From Macrococcus armenti (lineage in GTDB: Bacteria > Bacillota > Bacilli > Staphylococcales > Staphylococcaceae): a stretch of 64,000 bases of DNA. The position numbers and the translations under genes are program-made. Where the stretch lies: the NCBI RefSeq assembly GCF_020097135.1, contig NZ_CP083608.1:434001-498000 (forward strand), in the 5' to 3' direction. The notes beneath the pieces are model-generated. The model had not been told where the DNA came from. It did no database searches and was given only the letters and a program-made list of their open reading frames with translations. Numbering within the stretch: position 1 is the stretch's first letter; each line of letters starts with the position of its first letter. This document shows, piece after piece, positions 1 to 8,839 of this stretch.

Positions 1-1423
1 GCTGATAGTGACGTAATGTTTCTTTATAAGTTTCACGTCCGATACCTGATTTCTTATAGCCACCGAATGGTGAACCTGCTGGAATCTGATTGTATGTGTT
101 AATCCAGATGCGGCCAGTGTCAATTGCATTCGCAACTTGTAATGCATCGTTAATATTTGCAGTGAAGATTCCACCAGCTAAGCCGTATTCTGAGTCATTA
201 GCTTTCTCGATAACTTCTTCTTTCGTTTTAAACTTAGATACTAATACAACAGGTCCAAAGATTTCTTCCTGTACTAAACGAGATTTGTTGTCTTCGAACT
301 CAATAATTGTTGGTGGGAAGAAGAAACCTTTATCACGTCCGTTATCCATTAAACGTTTACCACCAGTAACAATATTCAAACCTTCTTGTTTTGCGATTTC
401 CATATATTCTTCGATTTTATCGATTTGAGCCTGACCTGTTTGTGAACCGTAATGGTTGTTCTCATCCATTGGATCGCCTACGTTTACTTTTTCAAATGCT
501 GCTTTTAATTTACTAATAAATTCATCATAAATGCCTTCTTGTACATATAGACGGCTTCCGGCAGAACATACTTCACCCTGGTTAAATAAAATACCAAGTT
601 GCGCACCTTCAACAGCTTGATCAAGGTTAGCATCATCAAAAATAATGTTTGCGCTTTTTCCACCTAGTTCTAGTGTAGCAGGTACGATACGTTTTGCTGC
701 TGCTTCTGCAACGCTGTACCCAACTTCTGTTGAACCTGTAAATGAAACTTTCGCAACATCTTCATGATTGAAAATTGCATTACCAGATTCTGATCCCTTA
801 CCTGTAACGACGTTTAATACACCTTTAGGTAATACATCCTGTATAATTTCTGCTAATTTAAGTAATGATAAAGGTGTAGATGAAGATGGTTGAATTACAA
901 CTGCGTTTCCTGCAGCAAGTGCTGGCGCGAGTTTCCATGCTGCAAGAAGCATTGGGAAGTTCCATGCGACAACAGCACCGACTACTCCGATAGGTTCGTG
1001 CTTAATCACACTGATAACATTTGCATCAACTTCTTTATTCGTTCCTTCATCTGCTAAAATAACACCAGCGAAATATCTGAAATGCTCAGCTGCAAATGGC
1101 AAGTCAATATTAAATGACTCACGAATTGCTTTACCACTGTTTAATGATTCAATTTTCGCAAGCTCTTCACGATGTTCATCCATTTTATCTGCAATTTTGT
1201 TTAAAATCTTTGCGCGTTCTGTATGCGAAGTATGACGCCAAGTTTTAAATGCCTCTTTCGCTGATTGAACAGCATCATCAACATCTGCTGCTGTACCTTT
1301 TGCGATTTTAGCTAATACTTCGCCTGTAGCAGGATTCGTAACATCAAGCGTTTCCCCTGATGCACTGTCTTTAAATTCACCATTAATAAATAAACCATAC
1401 TGTTCTTTTAATAAGTTACTCAT
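1..1423 (-). CDS. aldA: Aldehyde dehydrogenase AldA (3' end cut by window edge)
   Basis: NAD(P)-dependent oxidation of an aldehyde to its acid in the cytosol. The reading frame runs from ATG at 1423, preceded by an AGGAGG ribosome site, off the left edge, giving about 474 of the usual ~495 residues. The coenzyme-binding region ([14 protein letters not shown]), the general-base segment ([10 protein letters not shown]) and the nucleophile loop ([11 protein letters not shown], Cys about 286) are all intact. The sequence closely resembles what I remember of S. aureus AldA across the whole length, so the symbol is well supported. The physiological substrate cannot be read from sequence. It is transcribed away from the wall-hydrolase gene at 1817 and appears to be a single-gene unit as far as the window shows. 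Confidence 0.9.
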   Translation of the reverse strand, partial: MSNLLKEQYGLFINGEFKDSASGETLDVTNPATGEVLAKIAKGTAADVDDAVQSAKEAFKTWRHTSHTERAKILNKIADKMDEHREELAKIESLNSGKAIRESFNIDLPFAAEHFRYFAGVILADEGTNKEVDANVISVIKHEPIGVVGAVVAWNFPMLLAAWKLAPALAAGNAVVIQPSSSTPLSLLKLAEIIQDVLPKGVLNVVTGKGSESGNAIFNHEDVAKVSFTGSTEVGYSVAEAAAKRIVPATLELGGKSANIIFDDANLDQAVEGAQLGILFNQGEVCSAGSRLYVQEGIYDEFISKLKAAFEKVNVGDPMDENNHYGSQTGQAQIDKIEEYMEIAKQEGLNIVTGGKRLMDNGRDKGFFFPPTIIEFEDNKSRLVQEEIFGPVVLVSKFKTKEEVIEKANDSEYGLAGGIFTANINDALQVANAIDTGRIWINTYNQIPAGSPFGGYKKSGIGRETYKETLRHYQ

Positions 1424-1460
1424 GATTGTCCTCCTAATAGTAAAATTTCTTGCTACCCGA

Positions 1461-1490
1461 ATTGTACAACTGTCTTCTATAAAAGTGCAA
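1461..1490 (-). promoter_or_regulatory. Candidate SigA promoter of aldA
   Basis: On the minus strand TTGCAC (1490-1485) and TACAAT (1466-1461) are separated by 18 bp and lie about 40 bp upstream of the aldA start. Four of six and five of six bases match the housekeeping consensus. No convincing SigB pair was found, although a GGGTAG is present nearby. Confidence 0.45.
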
Positions 1491-1679
1491 TAGAGTTGCC
1501 CTATTTAATTTCAGAAAATTTAGTTAAATGGTTGTAGATTGTTGAATAGTATTCGTTTTGTAATATATTTGGATAATGCTTACAGTTGAAAGGTGAGGTA
1601 TCTTAAGAAATTCACTGATATAACAACGTTTATTGAAAAGATGCTTTTGTTACAGACGTATACAAAATATATCACTTAA

Positions 1680-1696
1680 GTAACAAATTATTAACA
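1680..1696 (-). promoter_or_regulatory. WalR-type box upstream of the NlpC/P60 gene
   Basis: Read on the minus strand the site is TGTTAATAATTTGTTAC, an exact match to the published WalR (YycF) consensus TGTWAH-N5-TGTWAH. It lies 121 bp upstream of the NlpC/P60 start, just upstream of a TATAGT that could be the -10 (1723-1728). WalKR controls autolysins in staphylococci and bacilli, which fits the downstream wall hydrolase. The rest of the 390-bp gap between aldA and this gene holds nothing else I can name. Confidence 0.55.
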
Positions 1697-1816
1697 ATAC
1701 CCCAAATGATGTTTAAACATGCTATAGTAATTTCAGTGCTAAACGAGGCACACAATTAACCAAATAAAATATATAACTTTAATATAATCATTAAAATTAC
1801 CGGAGGAATTTATATT

Positions 1817-2449
1817 ATGAAAAAATCAGCATTAGCTTTAACGGCATTAGTGTCATTATCAACATTAGGAACTACTCAAGTAGACGCAGCAGCTTATGGA
1901 AGAGCAGATGCCTCTAATACAACTACAAGTGTAAACACTCAATACTCAAATAACATCAACTATACATATAACAATGATGGTTCATATACTTATAATTATG
2001 ATTACAACACACCAGTAGCATCTGCACAAACTGCAGTATCATCCGACTCAAACACTCCTGTTGTTTCTCAAACTTCAGTAGTACAAAAAGCACCAGCAAC
2101 TACTGCTGTGAGCGGAGACGTTGCTTCAGTAGCATTAAGTGTTGCAGCAGGTAAATCATATGTGTTCGGAGCAAACTCAGCTTCAGCTGTTGACTGTTCT
2201 TCATTTGCACAACAAGTTTTAGCAGCGATGGGTAAATCAATTCCACGTTCGACATATGCACAAAGAGATGCAGGAACACAAGTTTCTACACCACAACCAG
2301 GTGACTTAGTATTCTTTAACAACTATAGCCACGTAGGTGTATATATCGGTGGAGGACAAATGGTTGATGCATTAAATCCATCTGAAGGAATCGGACAACG
2401 TTCAGTAAGCTACGTAAGTGGTTACATTGATGGATACTACAGATTCTAA
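1817..2449 (+). CDS. Secreted NlpC/P60 family peptidoglycan endopeptidase
   Basis: A 210-residue exported protein predicted to cut peptide bonds in the cell wall. It has a signal peptide (MKKSALALTALVSLSTLG, likely cleavage after VDA near residue 25), a low-complexity Asn/Tyr/Thr/Ser linker to about residue 98, and a C-terminal NlpC/P60 domain. The catalytic Cys is in VDCSSF (Cys127) and the His is in SHVGVYIGG (His172). There is no LysM or SH3 wall-binding domain, so the linker may mediate wall contact. A GGAGGAA site at 1803 sets the ATG. A WalR-type box upstream and a terminator downstream make it a monocistronic autolysin-like gene. Confidence 0.85.
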   Translation: MKKSALALTALVSLSTLGTTQVDAAAYGRADASNTTTSVNTQYSNNINYTYNNDGSYTYNYDYNTPVASAQTAVSSDSNTPVVSQTSVVQKAPATTAVSGDVASVALSVAAGKSYVFGANSASAVDCSSFAQQVLAAMGKSIPRSTYAQRDAGTQVSTPQPGDLVFFNNYSHVGVYIGGGQMVDALNPSEGIGQRSVSYVSGYIDGYYRF

Positions 2450-2462
2450 TTATTTCATAAGT

Positions 2463-2498
2463 AAGCATTGGGGCATAAGTCTCAATGCTTTTTATTTT
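2463..2498 (+). terminator. Rho-independent terminator after the NlpC/P60 gene
   Basis: Arms AAGCATTG and CAATGCTT enclose a 12-nt loop and are followed by a T-rich run. Confidence 0.75.
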
Positions 2499-2560
2499 TA
2501 ACTTTATTATTTTTATATCCTATATTACAATCAAGGAAACATGTAAAGGTGGAGAAGCAT

Positions 2561-2998
2561 TTGTGGCATTATAAAACTTATGAATCATTAACGCATGATG
2601 AAATTTATCAGATCTTCAAACTTAGAATAGATACATTTGTTGTTGAACAGCAAAGTTATTACCCTGACATTGATGAAAGAGATTTATCATGCATCCATTA
2701 TTTCAAAAAAGAGGGCGACAAAGTAGCTGCTTATGCGCGTATCATATTAGATGAAAATAAAGTAAAATTAGGTCGCGTGATTGTTAATCCAGAATTTCGT
2801 GGGCAAGGACTTGCACGTGAACTTGTTCAAAATGGACTTGATTATGTAAAAGAAAATTATTCAGATAAAAATATTTCACTCAGTGCACAGGCACATTTAA
2901 AAGACTTTTATGCGAGTTTCGGTTTAATACCATCATCAGACATATATTTTGTAGATTTAATTCCACATATTGATATGTCTCGTAAACCATTTGCATAA
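2561..2998 (+). CDS. GNAT acetyltransferase, ElaA-like
   Basis: A 145-residue N-acetyltransferase. I start it at TTG 2561 because AAAGGTGGAG sits 6 nt upstream. The longer upstream extension would begin inside the preceding terminator. The opening WHYKTYESLTHDEIYQIFKLR followed by FVVEQQSYYPDID is typical of the ElaA group, whose members share the FVVEQ..YxDID signature. The acetyl-CoA loop is VNPEFRGQGLARELV. The substrate is unknown for the family. Only 22 nt separate its stop from the proposed ogt start at 3021, so this gene, ogt, yjdM and the DUF418 gene may be one transcript. Confidence 0.8.
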   Translation: MWHYKTYESLTHDEIYQIFKLRIDTFVVEQQSYYPDIDERDLSCIHYFKKEGDKVAAYARIILDENKVKLGRVIVNPEFRGQGLARELVQNGLDYVKENYSDKNISLSAQAHLKDFYASFGLIPSSDIYFVDLIPHIDMSRKPFA

Positions 2999-3020
2999 AC
3001 AAAGTGAGAGGATGAATCAT

Positions 3021-3536
3021 TTGAAAGTATATATTACGCACTTTCTTTTGAACGATACAGATTTTATCATCGCTTCGAATGCTTCAGGTGTTATTTATTT
3101 AGCGAATGACGATACGATGGAGTATTTAAATCGACATATCGAGCGATTCTACAGTGAGGCAGTAAAAGTTACAGGATATGAAGCGGATCAGTTAAACGCG
3201 CGCTTCATTGAAGACTTGAGATTATACTTCAAGGGCGAACTGAAACAGTTTAACTGGCCACTTAATTTAGCAGGTACAGATTTCCAAAAGAAAATATGGT
3301 CATCGCTCTGTAATATTCCGTATGGTACAGCAGTGACATATAGTGAAATCGCCTCATTATCTGGTAATAAACAGGCCGTACGCGCAGTTGGTGGTGCAGT
3401 TGGTGCAAATCCGGTAATGATAGTAGTACCTTGCCACCGCGTTATCGGCAAGAATGGTGAACTAACTGGATTCAGCGGTGGTCTTGATATGAAACGTACA
3501 TTATTAGCAATTGAAAATATTAAATATATAAAATAA
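3021..3536 (+). CDS. ogt: Methylated-DNA-protein-cysteine methyltransferase
   Basis: A suicide DNA-repair enzyme that moves the alkyl group from O6-alkylguanine to its own cysteine. The C-terminal DNA-binding/active-site domain is complete: [24 protein letters not shown], the arginine finger segment [16 protein letters not shown], and the active-site VPCHRVIG followed by LTGFSGG. Two starts are possible. ATG 3012 directly abuts the GAGAGG ribosome site, so TTG 3021, 9 nt downstream of it, is preferred and gives 171 residues. It sits 10 bp upstream of yjdM in the same orientation. Confidence 0.88.
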   Translation: MKVYITHFLLNDTDFIIASNASGVIYLANDDTMEYLNRHIERFYSEAVKVTGYEADQLNARFIEDLRLYFKGELKQFNWPLNLAGTDFQKKIWSSLCNIPYGTAVTYSEIASLSGNKQAVRAVGGAVGANPVMIVVPCHRVIGKNGELTGFSGGLDMKRTLLAIENIKYIK

Positions 3537-3546
3537 GGAGATAACT

Positions 3547-3879
3547 ATGACAATTCCAGCATGTCCAAAATGTAATTCAGAATATACTTATGAAGATGGA
3601 TTAAACTACGTATGTCCGATGTGTGCTCATGAATGGCCACAGGAAGAAATTGTAGAAGAAGTAGTCGTGAGAGATGCAAACGGCAACGTCTTACAAGACG
3701 GGGACAGTGTATCTGTAATTAAAGACTTAAAAGTTAAAGGAAGTTCTTCAGTTATAAAGCAAGGAACGAAAGTGAAAAATATTAAACTTGTTGATCCGGA
3801 TAATGGACACGATATCGATTGTAAAATTGATGGATTTGGCCAAATGAGTTTAAAGAGTGAGTTTGTTAAGAAATTATGA
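3547..3879 (+). CDS. yjdM: YjdM/PhnA family zinc-ribbon protein
   Basis: A 110-residue protein of the family once called PhnA (alkylphosphonate uptake), now YjdM. The N-terminal zinc ribbon has two CxxC pairs (CPKCNSEY and CPMCAHEW), followed by the conserved [15 protein letters not shown] and a small beta-rich domain ending in LKSEFVKKL. The biochemical role of the family is not established, and the phosphonate link is historical. Its TGA overlaps the ATG of the next gene (ATGATG at 3876), so translation is coupled. Confidence 0.85.
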   Translation: MTIPACPKCNSEYTYEDGLNYVCPMCAHEWPQEEIVEEVVVRDANGNVLQDGDSVSVIKDLKVKGSSSVIKQGTKVKNIKLVDPDNGHDIDCKIDGFGQMSLKSEFVKKL

Positions 3880-5009
3880 TGAAAAGAATCGAAAGTATCG
3901 ATGTAATGCGCGGTATTAGTATAATGGGAATTTTGTTCATGAACATCGTAGGATTTCATATGAACGAGTTGTATACACATCCGATAGACCATTTTCATAC
4001 ATCAATGGATCGATTTCTGTACTATTTGGATGTATTATTCGTCCATAATTCATTTTATCCAATCTTTTCGTTTTTATTTGGCTTTGGTTTAGCAATTATG
4101 GCAGCGAATATAAAAGAACGTGGCGGTAATTTTTTACCCATCCTTTATCGTAGAGTATTTGCTTTATTAATATTCGGTATGCTGCATGGTGTACTTATCT
4201 TTTATGGAGATATACTGAACGTTTATGCAGTATTAGGTATGATTGCTATTATATTTTTGTTATTGCCAAATATAGTGAGCCTCATTACCGCAACTGTCAT
4301 TTCAGTATTGTATTTACTTATCAATTTAATATTGATGGTAGCAGCTATCGTTGAGCCTCAAATGCTTCAGTTTACTTCATCGGAAGAAAGTAAACATTGG
4401 ATTGATGTAATGCATAGTGGTGATATCGGTAAGATTATCACGCTTAATCAGCAGTTCTTTCTTGAAAATTTCAGTGCACTTAGTGTTACAGGCATTTTTA
4501 GTTATGGTTTGTCTGTATTGCCATTTATATTATTCGGTATGTTTGCGATGCGTGCAAACTTGATAGACCGTATCAACCTCAACAAGAAGGTATCAATAAC
4601 GATTGCATTTATCAGCTTTATTATAGGATTACTTATCAAGTACTATACGATTTACGCAGATTTAAATATGTTTTCTGGTCAGGCGTTTATCTTCTACGGT
4701 GGAACATTCGTTGCAATCAGCTACTTTATAGCAACAGTACTCGTTTGTAATTACAAACCTATTTATACGTATTTAAAACCATTTCAACGAGCAGGAAAAA
4801 TGAGTTTTACTTTATATATTACGCAAAGTGTAATAATGTTTATTATATTTTACGTATTTAAATTATATGCAATGCTTTCGCTCGTTGAAGTTTATATGAT
4901 TGCAGTTATCATTATTATATTAGAATTAGTGTTTGCAACTCTTTATTTCAAACGATTTAAGTATGGACCACTTGAGTGGATATGGAGAAAAATTACATAC
5001 TTAAAATAA
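3876..5009 (+). CDS. DUF418-family integral membrane protein
   Basis: A 377-residue polytopic membrane protein starting with [23 protein letters not shown], the hallmark N terminus of the DUF418/YeiB and acyltransferase-like superfamily (RxxxIDxxRGxxxxG). Roughly ten hydrophobic segments follow, and the C-terminal half carries the DUF418 signature region [17 protein letters not shown]. Family members are suspected transporters or membrane acyltransferases, but function is not proven. The start codon overlaps the stop of yjdM by 4 nt. A second in-frame ATG lies at 3879. Confidence 0.75.
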   Translation: MMKRIESIDVMRGISIMGILFMNIVGFHMNELYTHPIDHFHTSMDRFLYYLDVLFVHNSFYPIFSFLFGFGLAIMAANIKERGGNFLPILYRRVFALLIFGMLHGVLIFYGDILNVYAVLGMIAIIFLLLPNIVSLITATVISVLYLLINLILMVAAIVEPQMLQFTSSEESKHWIDVMHSGDIGKIITLNQQFFLENFSALSVTGIFSYGLSVLPFILFGMFAMRANLIDRINLNKKVSITIAFISFIIGLLIKYYTIYADLNMFSGQAFIFYGGTFVAISYFIATVLVCNYKPIYTYLKPFQRAGKMSFTLYITQSVIMFIIFYVFKLYAMLSLVEVYMIAVIIIILELVFATLYFKRFKYGPLEWIWRKITYLK

Positions 5010-5074
5010 TTGCTCATTATATGATTGTGATTTAAAATATGTTATAATGTACTAGCTAAAAGGAGGTGTATCAA

Positions 5075-5581
5075 ATGGCGAATCTACAGGAACAAATTGC
5101 TGAGTCAGTATTGGCAGGTAATTTTTATGCAACTGAAAAGTTAATGAACGCAACAGATTTTATGGAATTTGAAGAAGCATTTATCAGCGCAAGTCACGAA
5201 AGTGAGTCGGTCATGTATTATACATTTATATTAGAAATGATGAAAAAAGAAGAATCGGTTGAATTACATGATCTTGCATTTTTACTACTTGTATATCCGT
5301 TGAGTGAAGTGAAAGGTGCATTTGATAGTGCATATTTCCATGCTGAACGAGCTGTTGTAATGACAGACTATAAGGAAATTAAAAACTTACTGCAGTTATT
5401 ATTCTTATACACGACGCCAACGCCAGTATTATCAGATCGTGAAGCATTTGATACATCTAAGAGAATACTTGCGATTGATTCAACGAACCAGGTTGCAAGA
5501 ACTTTAATGAAGAAAGCTGCGAAAAAATTAGATAAAGTTGTCGTAGATATTAAAGACTTTAATCAGTACAAAAACGCTTAA
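5075..5581 (+). CDS. Conserved hypothetical protein (168 aa)
   Basis: No family recognised. The ATG at 5075 is 10 nt downstream of a strong AAAGGAGG. An in-frame GTG at 5066 is too close to that site. The product is soluble, acidic in its first half and helix-rich (MANLQEQIAESVLAGNFYA at the N terminus), with no signal peptide, membrane segment or metal motif. A TATAAT at 5043-5048 suggests its own promoter, and a terminator overlaps the stop codon, so it is monocistronic. Comparable short helical proteins occur in staphylococci, but I cannot assign a role. Confidence 0.65.
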   Translation: MANLQEQIAESVLAGNFYATEKLMNATDFMEFEEAFISASHESESVMYYTFILEMMKKEESVELHDLAFLLLVYPLSEVKGAFDSAYFHAERAVVMTDYKEIKNLLQLLFLYTTPTPVLSDREAFDTSKRILAIDSTNQVARTLMKKAAKKLDKVVVDIKDFNQYKNA

Positions 5582-5603
5582 GACAGTGTCTTAAGCGTTT
5601 TAT
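5571..5603. terminator. Bidirectional terminator between convergent genes
   Basis: A perfect 12-bp stem (AACGCTTAAGAC / GTCTTAAGCGTT) with a 3-nt loop, flanked by A-run on the left and T-run on the right. It overlaps the 3' end of the plus gene and serves the minus gene ending at 5606. Confidence 0.85.
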
Positions 5604-5605
5604 GT

Positions 5606-5971
5606 TTATTCAAGCCATAGTTCAATCGGTACAATAATTGGAAATTGACCTCGGTCTTCAGATAACTTTGTAACGATTGATGACGCTTTTGCGAATAATG
5701 GAATGGCATACATTGCTTCATTTTGTTTTATGTCAGCAAGAATATCAGTACCTTCTTCCCCCTGAATCAGCATCGTTGTTTCGATGACGCCGTCAACTTG
5801 TGTACCGAAATGCCCGAACATAAAGGTAAGTTTAAATTCAAATACGTGTGGATCATCGCTGCCAGTATAATCTAATCGATGCATTACAGTAGGTTCTTCA
5901 GAATTGCTTTCAAAGTCTCTTACATGCGCTTCTCTTACATATGTCTGTACAATTTGTTTATGAATTTCCAT
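5606..5971 (-). CDS. DUF1149-like / SecB-like fold protein
   Basis: A 121-residue cytosolic protein. The start at 5971 (MEIHKQIVQTYVREAH) is chosen because AAAGGAGC lies 7 nt upstream. The longer form overlaps that ribosome site. The pattern of a short N-terminal strand, a central EFKLTFMFGHFGTQVDG beta region and the ending FPIIVPIELWLE resembles DUF1149 proteins of streptococci and staphylococci, whose known structures have a SecB-like fold. This is recognition by pattern only. It is divergent from the DHA2 pump at 6138. Confidence 0.5.
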   Translation of the reverse strand: MEIHKQIVQTYVREAHVRDFESNSEEPTVMHRLDYTGSDDPHVFEFKLTFMFGHFGTQVDGVIETTMLIQGEEGTDILADIKQNEAMYAIPLFAKASSIVTKLSEDRGQFPIIVPIELWLE

Positions 5972-6019
5972 ATTAAAGCTCCTTTTCATCGTGTTATTTA
6001 TATAATGAAATAAACGCTT

Positions 6020-6040
6020 TTATAATGCAAATTATTATAA
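6020..6040. promoter_or_regulatory. Inverted repeat in the divergent promoter region
   Basis: TTATAAT and ATTATAA face each other across a 7-bp spacer. A PerR-like 15-mer (TGCAAATTATTATAA, 11 of 14 specified positions) overlaps the right arm. The region is extremely AT-rich, so this may be chance. Confidence 0.2.
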
Positions 6041-6137
6041 AAAATAAATATAAGTATATAAAATAAATCGTAAGACATATTGTTTTTACGTATTAAATGC
6101 TATAAGATGTATAGACAAATAAAATTTCGGAGGAAAT

Positions 6138-7574
6138 ATGAAGAAATCTACAATCATAATGATCACCTTTTTAATAGGTGCATTTTTTACGTTTTTAAAT
6201 GAAACATTGCTAAACATCGCTTTAACGAAAATTATGACAGTTTTCCATGTCGATGCACCGACAGTACAGTGGTTAGCAACTGGGTTTATGCTTGTTATGG
6301 GTGTGCTGATGCCACTTTCTGCCACAATTATACAATGGTTTAATACACGACAACTTTTTATCGGTTTAATGTCGATATTCTTAATTGGGACTTTAGTTGC
6401 CGGTTTTGCAGTAAACTTCCCGATGTTACTTGCTGGTCGAATGATTCAGGCAGCTGGAACGGGATTATTAATTCCTGTTATTATGAATGCGCTGCTGTTA
6501 TTATTCCCACCACACGAGCGTGGTAAAGTAATGGGGAACTTCGGACTTGTTATGATGTTTGCACCAGCCATTGGTCCGACGCTTTCAGGAGTCATTGTTG
6601 ATACGCTCGGTTGGCGATGGTTATTCTTTGCTGTCGTACCATTTGTTTTGTTTTCCATTGGATTTGCGTTTAAGTATTTAGATAATGTAGGCGAAGTAAC
6701 GAAACCAAAAGTAGATGTATTCAGTGTAATACTTTCTACAGTTGGTGTAGCGGGTGTGATATACGGTTTTAGTTCAGTAGGCAGTGTTCAAGGTGGATTT
6801 ACAAATCCGCTCGTCTTTGTTTCTATTATTACTGGATTTATCGCTTTGTTCATCTTTGTATTACGTCAGAAAAAGTTATCATCACCTTTACTGGACATGT
6901 CAGTATTTAAATATGGTAACTATAGTAAAGGGATGTTTATATTCGTTGTCGTGGTGATGGCAATGTTTGCTTCTGAGATTGTAATGCCGATGTATCTTCA
7001 GGGGCCGATGGGGTTCAGTGCTAAAGTAGCAGGTATGATTTTATTACCCGGGGCATTACTGAATGGTGCCATGAGTCCTGTGATGGGGCGTATCTTTGAT
7101 AAAATTGGGCCTCGTAAAATGATTATTCCTGGTATGTTCGTATTAATGGCAGTTATGTTCTTCTATTCAACGATTCATCCGGGTATACCACTTTATGTCT
7201 TTATTATTGTTTATATGATATTAATGGTTTCGATTTCAATGATTATGATGCCGAGTCATACAAATGCGATTAATCAATTACCGAAACATTTGTATCCACA
7301 TGGTACAGCAATTGGTAATATGATCCAACCGATAGCAGGTGCAATGGGAATTTCAGTGTTTGTAAGTATCATGACACATGGTCAGAAGAAGGCACTGGAT
7401 GGTATAAGTCATCCGACGCATGAACAAATTCAGGAGGCATTAACGAGTGGTGTTCACCATGCATACTGGTTTGCAATCGCATTGACGATAATTGGTTTTA
7501 TAACGGCACTTTTCATAACACGTTCAAAATCACCAGAAGGCGAGACGTTCGGTCTGGAAGAAGAAAGAAATTAA
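6138..7574 (+). CDS. DHA2-family MFS multidrug efflux transporter
   Basis: A 478-residue proton-coupled drug exporter of the 14-TM DHA2 family (LmrB/EmrB/QacA type). TM1 carries FLNETLLNIALTKI, the family D1-like motif, followed by VQWLATGFMLVMGV and the motif C region FAPAIGPTLSGVIVDTLGWRWLFF, which is specific to antiporters. There is no HlyD partner next to it, unlike the second DHA2 gene at 24740. A CGGAGGAAA site at 6128 precedes the ATG. Its substrate cannot be predicted. It is followed by a terminator, so it is a single-gene unit. Confidence 0.85.
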   Translation: MKKSTIIMITFLIGAFFTFLNETLLNIALTKIMTVFHVDAPTVQWLATGFMLVMGVLMPLSATIIQWFNTRQLFIGLMSIFLIGTLVAGFAVNFPMLLAGRMIQAAGTGLLIPVIMNALLLLFPPHERGKVMGNFGLVMMFAPAIGPTLSGVIVDTLGWRWLFFAVVPFVLFSIGFAFKYLDNVGEVTKPKVDVFSVILSTVGVAGVIYGFSSVGSVQGGFTNPLVFVSIITGFIALFIFVLRQKKLSSPLLDMSVFKYGNYSKGMFIFVVVVMAMFASEIVMPMYLQGPMGFSAKVAGMILLPGALLNGAMSPVMGRIFDKIGPRKMIIPGMFVLMAVMFFYSTIHPGIPLYVFIIVYMILMVSISMIMMPSHTNAINQLPKHLYPHGTAIGNMIQPIAGAMGISVFVSIMTHGQKKALDGISHPTHEQIQEALTSGVHHAYWFAIALTIIGFITALFITRSKSPEGETFGLEEERN

Positions 7575-7608
7575 ATTTCATGTTTATCAATAGAATATAT
7601 GGGTAATT

Positions 7609-7645
7609 AATAACTTGTTGTGACTTATTCACGGCAAGTTATTTA
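7609..7645 (+). terminator. Terminator after the DHA2 pump gene
   Basis: ATAACTTG and CAAGTTAT arms around a 17-nt loop, followed by TTATTTAT. Confidence 0.6.
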
Positions 7646-7663
7646 TTTATAGGGAGAGGTTGG

Positions 7664-8764
7664 ATGTCAAAAGGAAACAGAGAGTCGATGAAAATAGGTG
7701 CCGCATATGTTGGTGTCATCGTCGGCGCAGGATTTTCAACAGGTCAGGAAGTTTTAAAGTTTTTCACGAATTATGGTATATACAGTTATTTTGCTATTAT
7801 TATTGCCGGTCTGATGCTGACATTTTTCGGACGACAAATTAGTAAAGTAGGATACGGACTTGATGTAGATAGTCACGAACCTACAATTACGTACCTATTT
7901 GGTGAAAAATTTGGTAAAATTATTGACTACATTTTAGTGTTTTTCTTATATGCGATTTCAGTCATTATGATAGCTGGATCTGGTAGTGCATTTCATGAAA
8001 GTTTCGGCATCCCGATTTGGTTAGGGTCATTGATAATGATCGTAGCAGTAGTCGGCACATTACTTCTGGATTTCAGTAAAATTGTAAGTGCTTTAGGTGT
8101 TGTGACTCCTTTCTTAATTGTTGTTGTAACAATTATTGCTATATATTTCTTCTTTAAAGGTCATGTTTCGGTTGGTGAAATCGATAAGTATATTGAACCT
8201 TCTAAACAACCATTCAAATTAAGTTTCTTACCAGAAAATTCATTGTGGTGGTTCTCGGGATTAAACTACGGAGGACTCGCATTTGCAACGGGTTATAGTA
8301 TGATGGCAGCCATTGGTAGTGATGCATCGAAGAAACGTATTGCAGGTCGTGGTGCATTTATTGGAGGTATTACATTACTAGTACTATTACTAATGGTTAA
8401 CTCGGGCCTTCTAAGTGAATTAGAAATGATTCAGGATTCAGCGATTCCTACACTAGTATTAGGACGTATGATTCATCCAGTTCTCGGTTTAGCATTAAGT
8501 ATTATCATGTTAATGGTAATGTATAACACAATTGTAGGACTTATGTATTCATTCGTAGCAAGATTAACGACGCCTTATTCGAAACAATATGTTATTTTAC
8601 TCGTCGTTTCAATGACAATTGGTTATGCATTAAGTTTCGTAGGTTTCGTAGAACTAGTTGGAACAGTTTATCCGATTATGGGGTATGTCGGTTTACTACT
8701 ATGCTTCGGCTTACTATTTAAATATATTAAACGTAAAAAGGCAGGGAAAGACCATATTGCATAA
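7664..8764 (+). CDS. YkvI-like APC/NSS-fold membrane transporter
   Basis: A 366-residue integral membrane protein with about ten TM segments. The first segment, IGAAYVGVIVGAGFSTGQEVLKFF, has the unwound-helix glycines and the GAGFSTGQE motif typical of the YkvI group (COG3949) within the amino acid/sodium symporter fold. Another conserved patch is WFSGLNYGGLAFATGYSMMAAIG. The family is annotated as a putative transporter of unknown substrate. The ATG at 7664 follows AGGGAGAGG. The terminator downstream overlaps its stop codon. Confidence 0.75.
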   Translation: MSKGNRESMKIGAAYVGVIVGAGFSTGQEVLKFFTNYGIYSYFAIIIAGLMLTFFGRQISKVGYGLDVDSHEPTITYLFGEKFGKIIDYILVFFLYAISVIMIAGSGSAFHESFGIPIWLGSLIMIVAVVGTLLLDFSKIVSALGVVTPFLIVVVTIIAIYFFFKGHVSVGEIDKYIEPSKQPFKLSFLPENSLWWFSGLNYGGLAFATGYSMMAAIGSDASKKRIAGRGAFIGGITLLVLLLMVNSGLLSELEMIQDSAIPTLVLGRMIHPVLGLALSIIMLMVMYNTIVGLMYSFVARLTTPYSKQYVILLVVSMTIGYALSFVGFVELVGTVYPIMGYVGLLLCFGLLFKYIKRKKAGKDHIA

Positions 8765-8787
8765 GCAATAGGTCTCCTGGCTTTTCT
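8749..8787 (+). terminator. Terminator overlapping the ykvI-like stop codon
   Basis: AGACC-TATTGC-like stem (one internal mismatch) around ATAA, then CTTTTCTTT. The stop codon lies inside the hairpin. Confidence 0.6.
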
Positions 8788-8839
8788 TTATATCACACAT
8801 TAACATGTATAATGTGTATGAAGTGAAAGGATTTTGCAG

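Noticed and set aside
90-428. Open frame on the plus strand, 112 codons
   Set aside because: It lies fully antisense to the well-conserved aldehyde dehydrogenase and encodes no recognisable protein.
1441-1500. SigB promoter for aldA
   Set aside because: GGGTAG is present, but no GTTTAA-like element lies 12-15 bp upstream. A SigA pair fits better.
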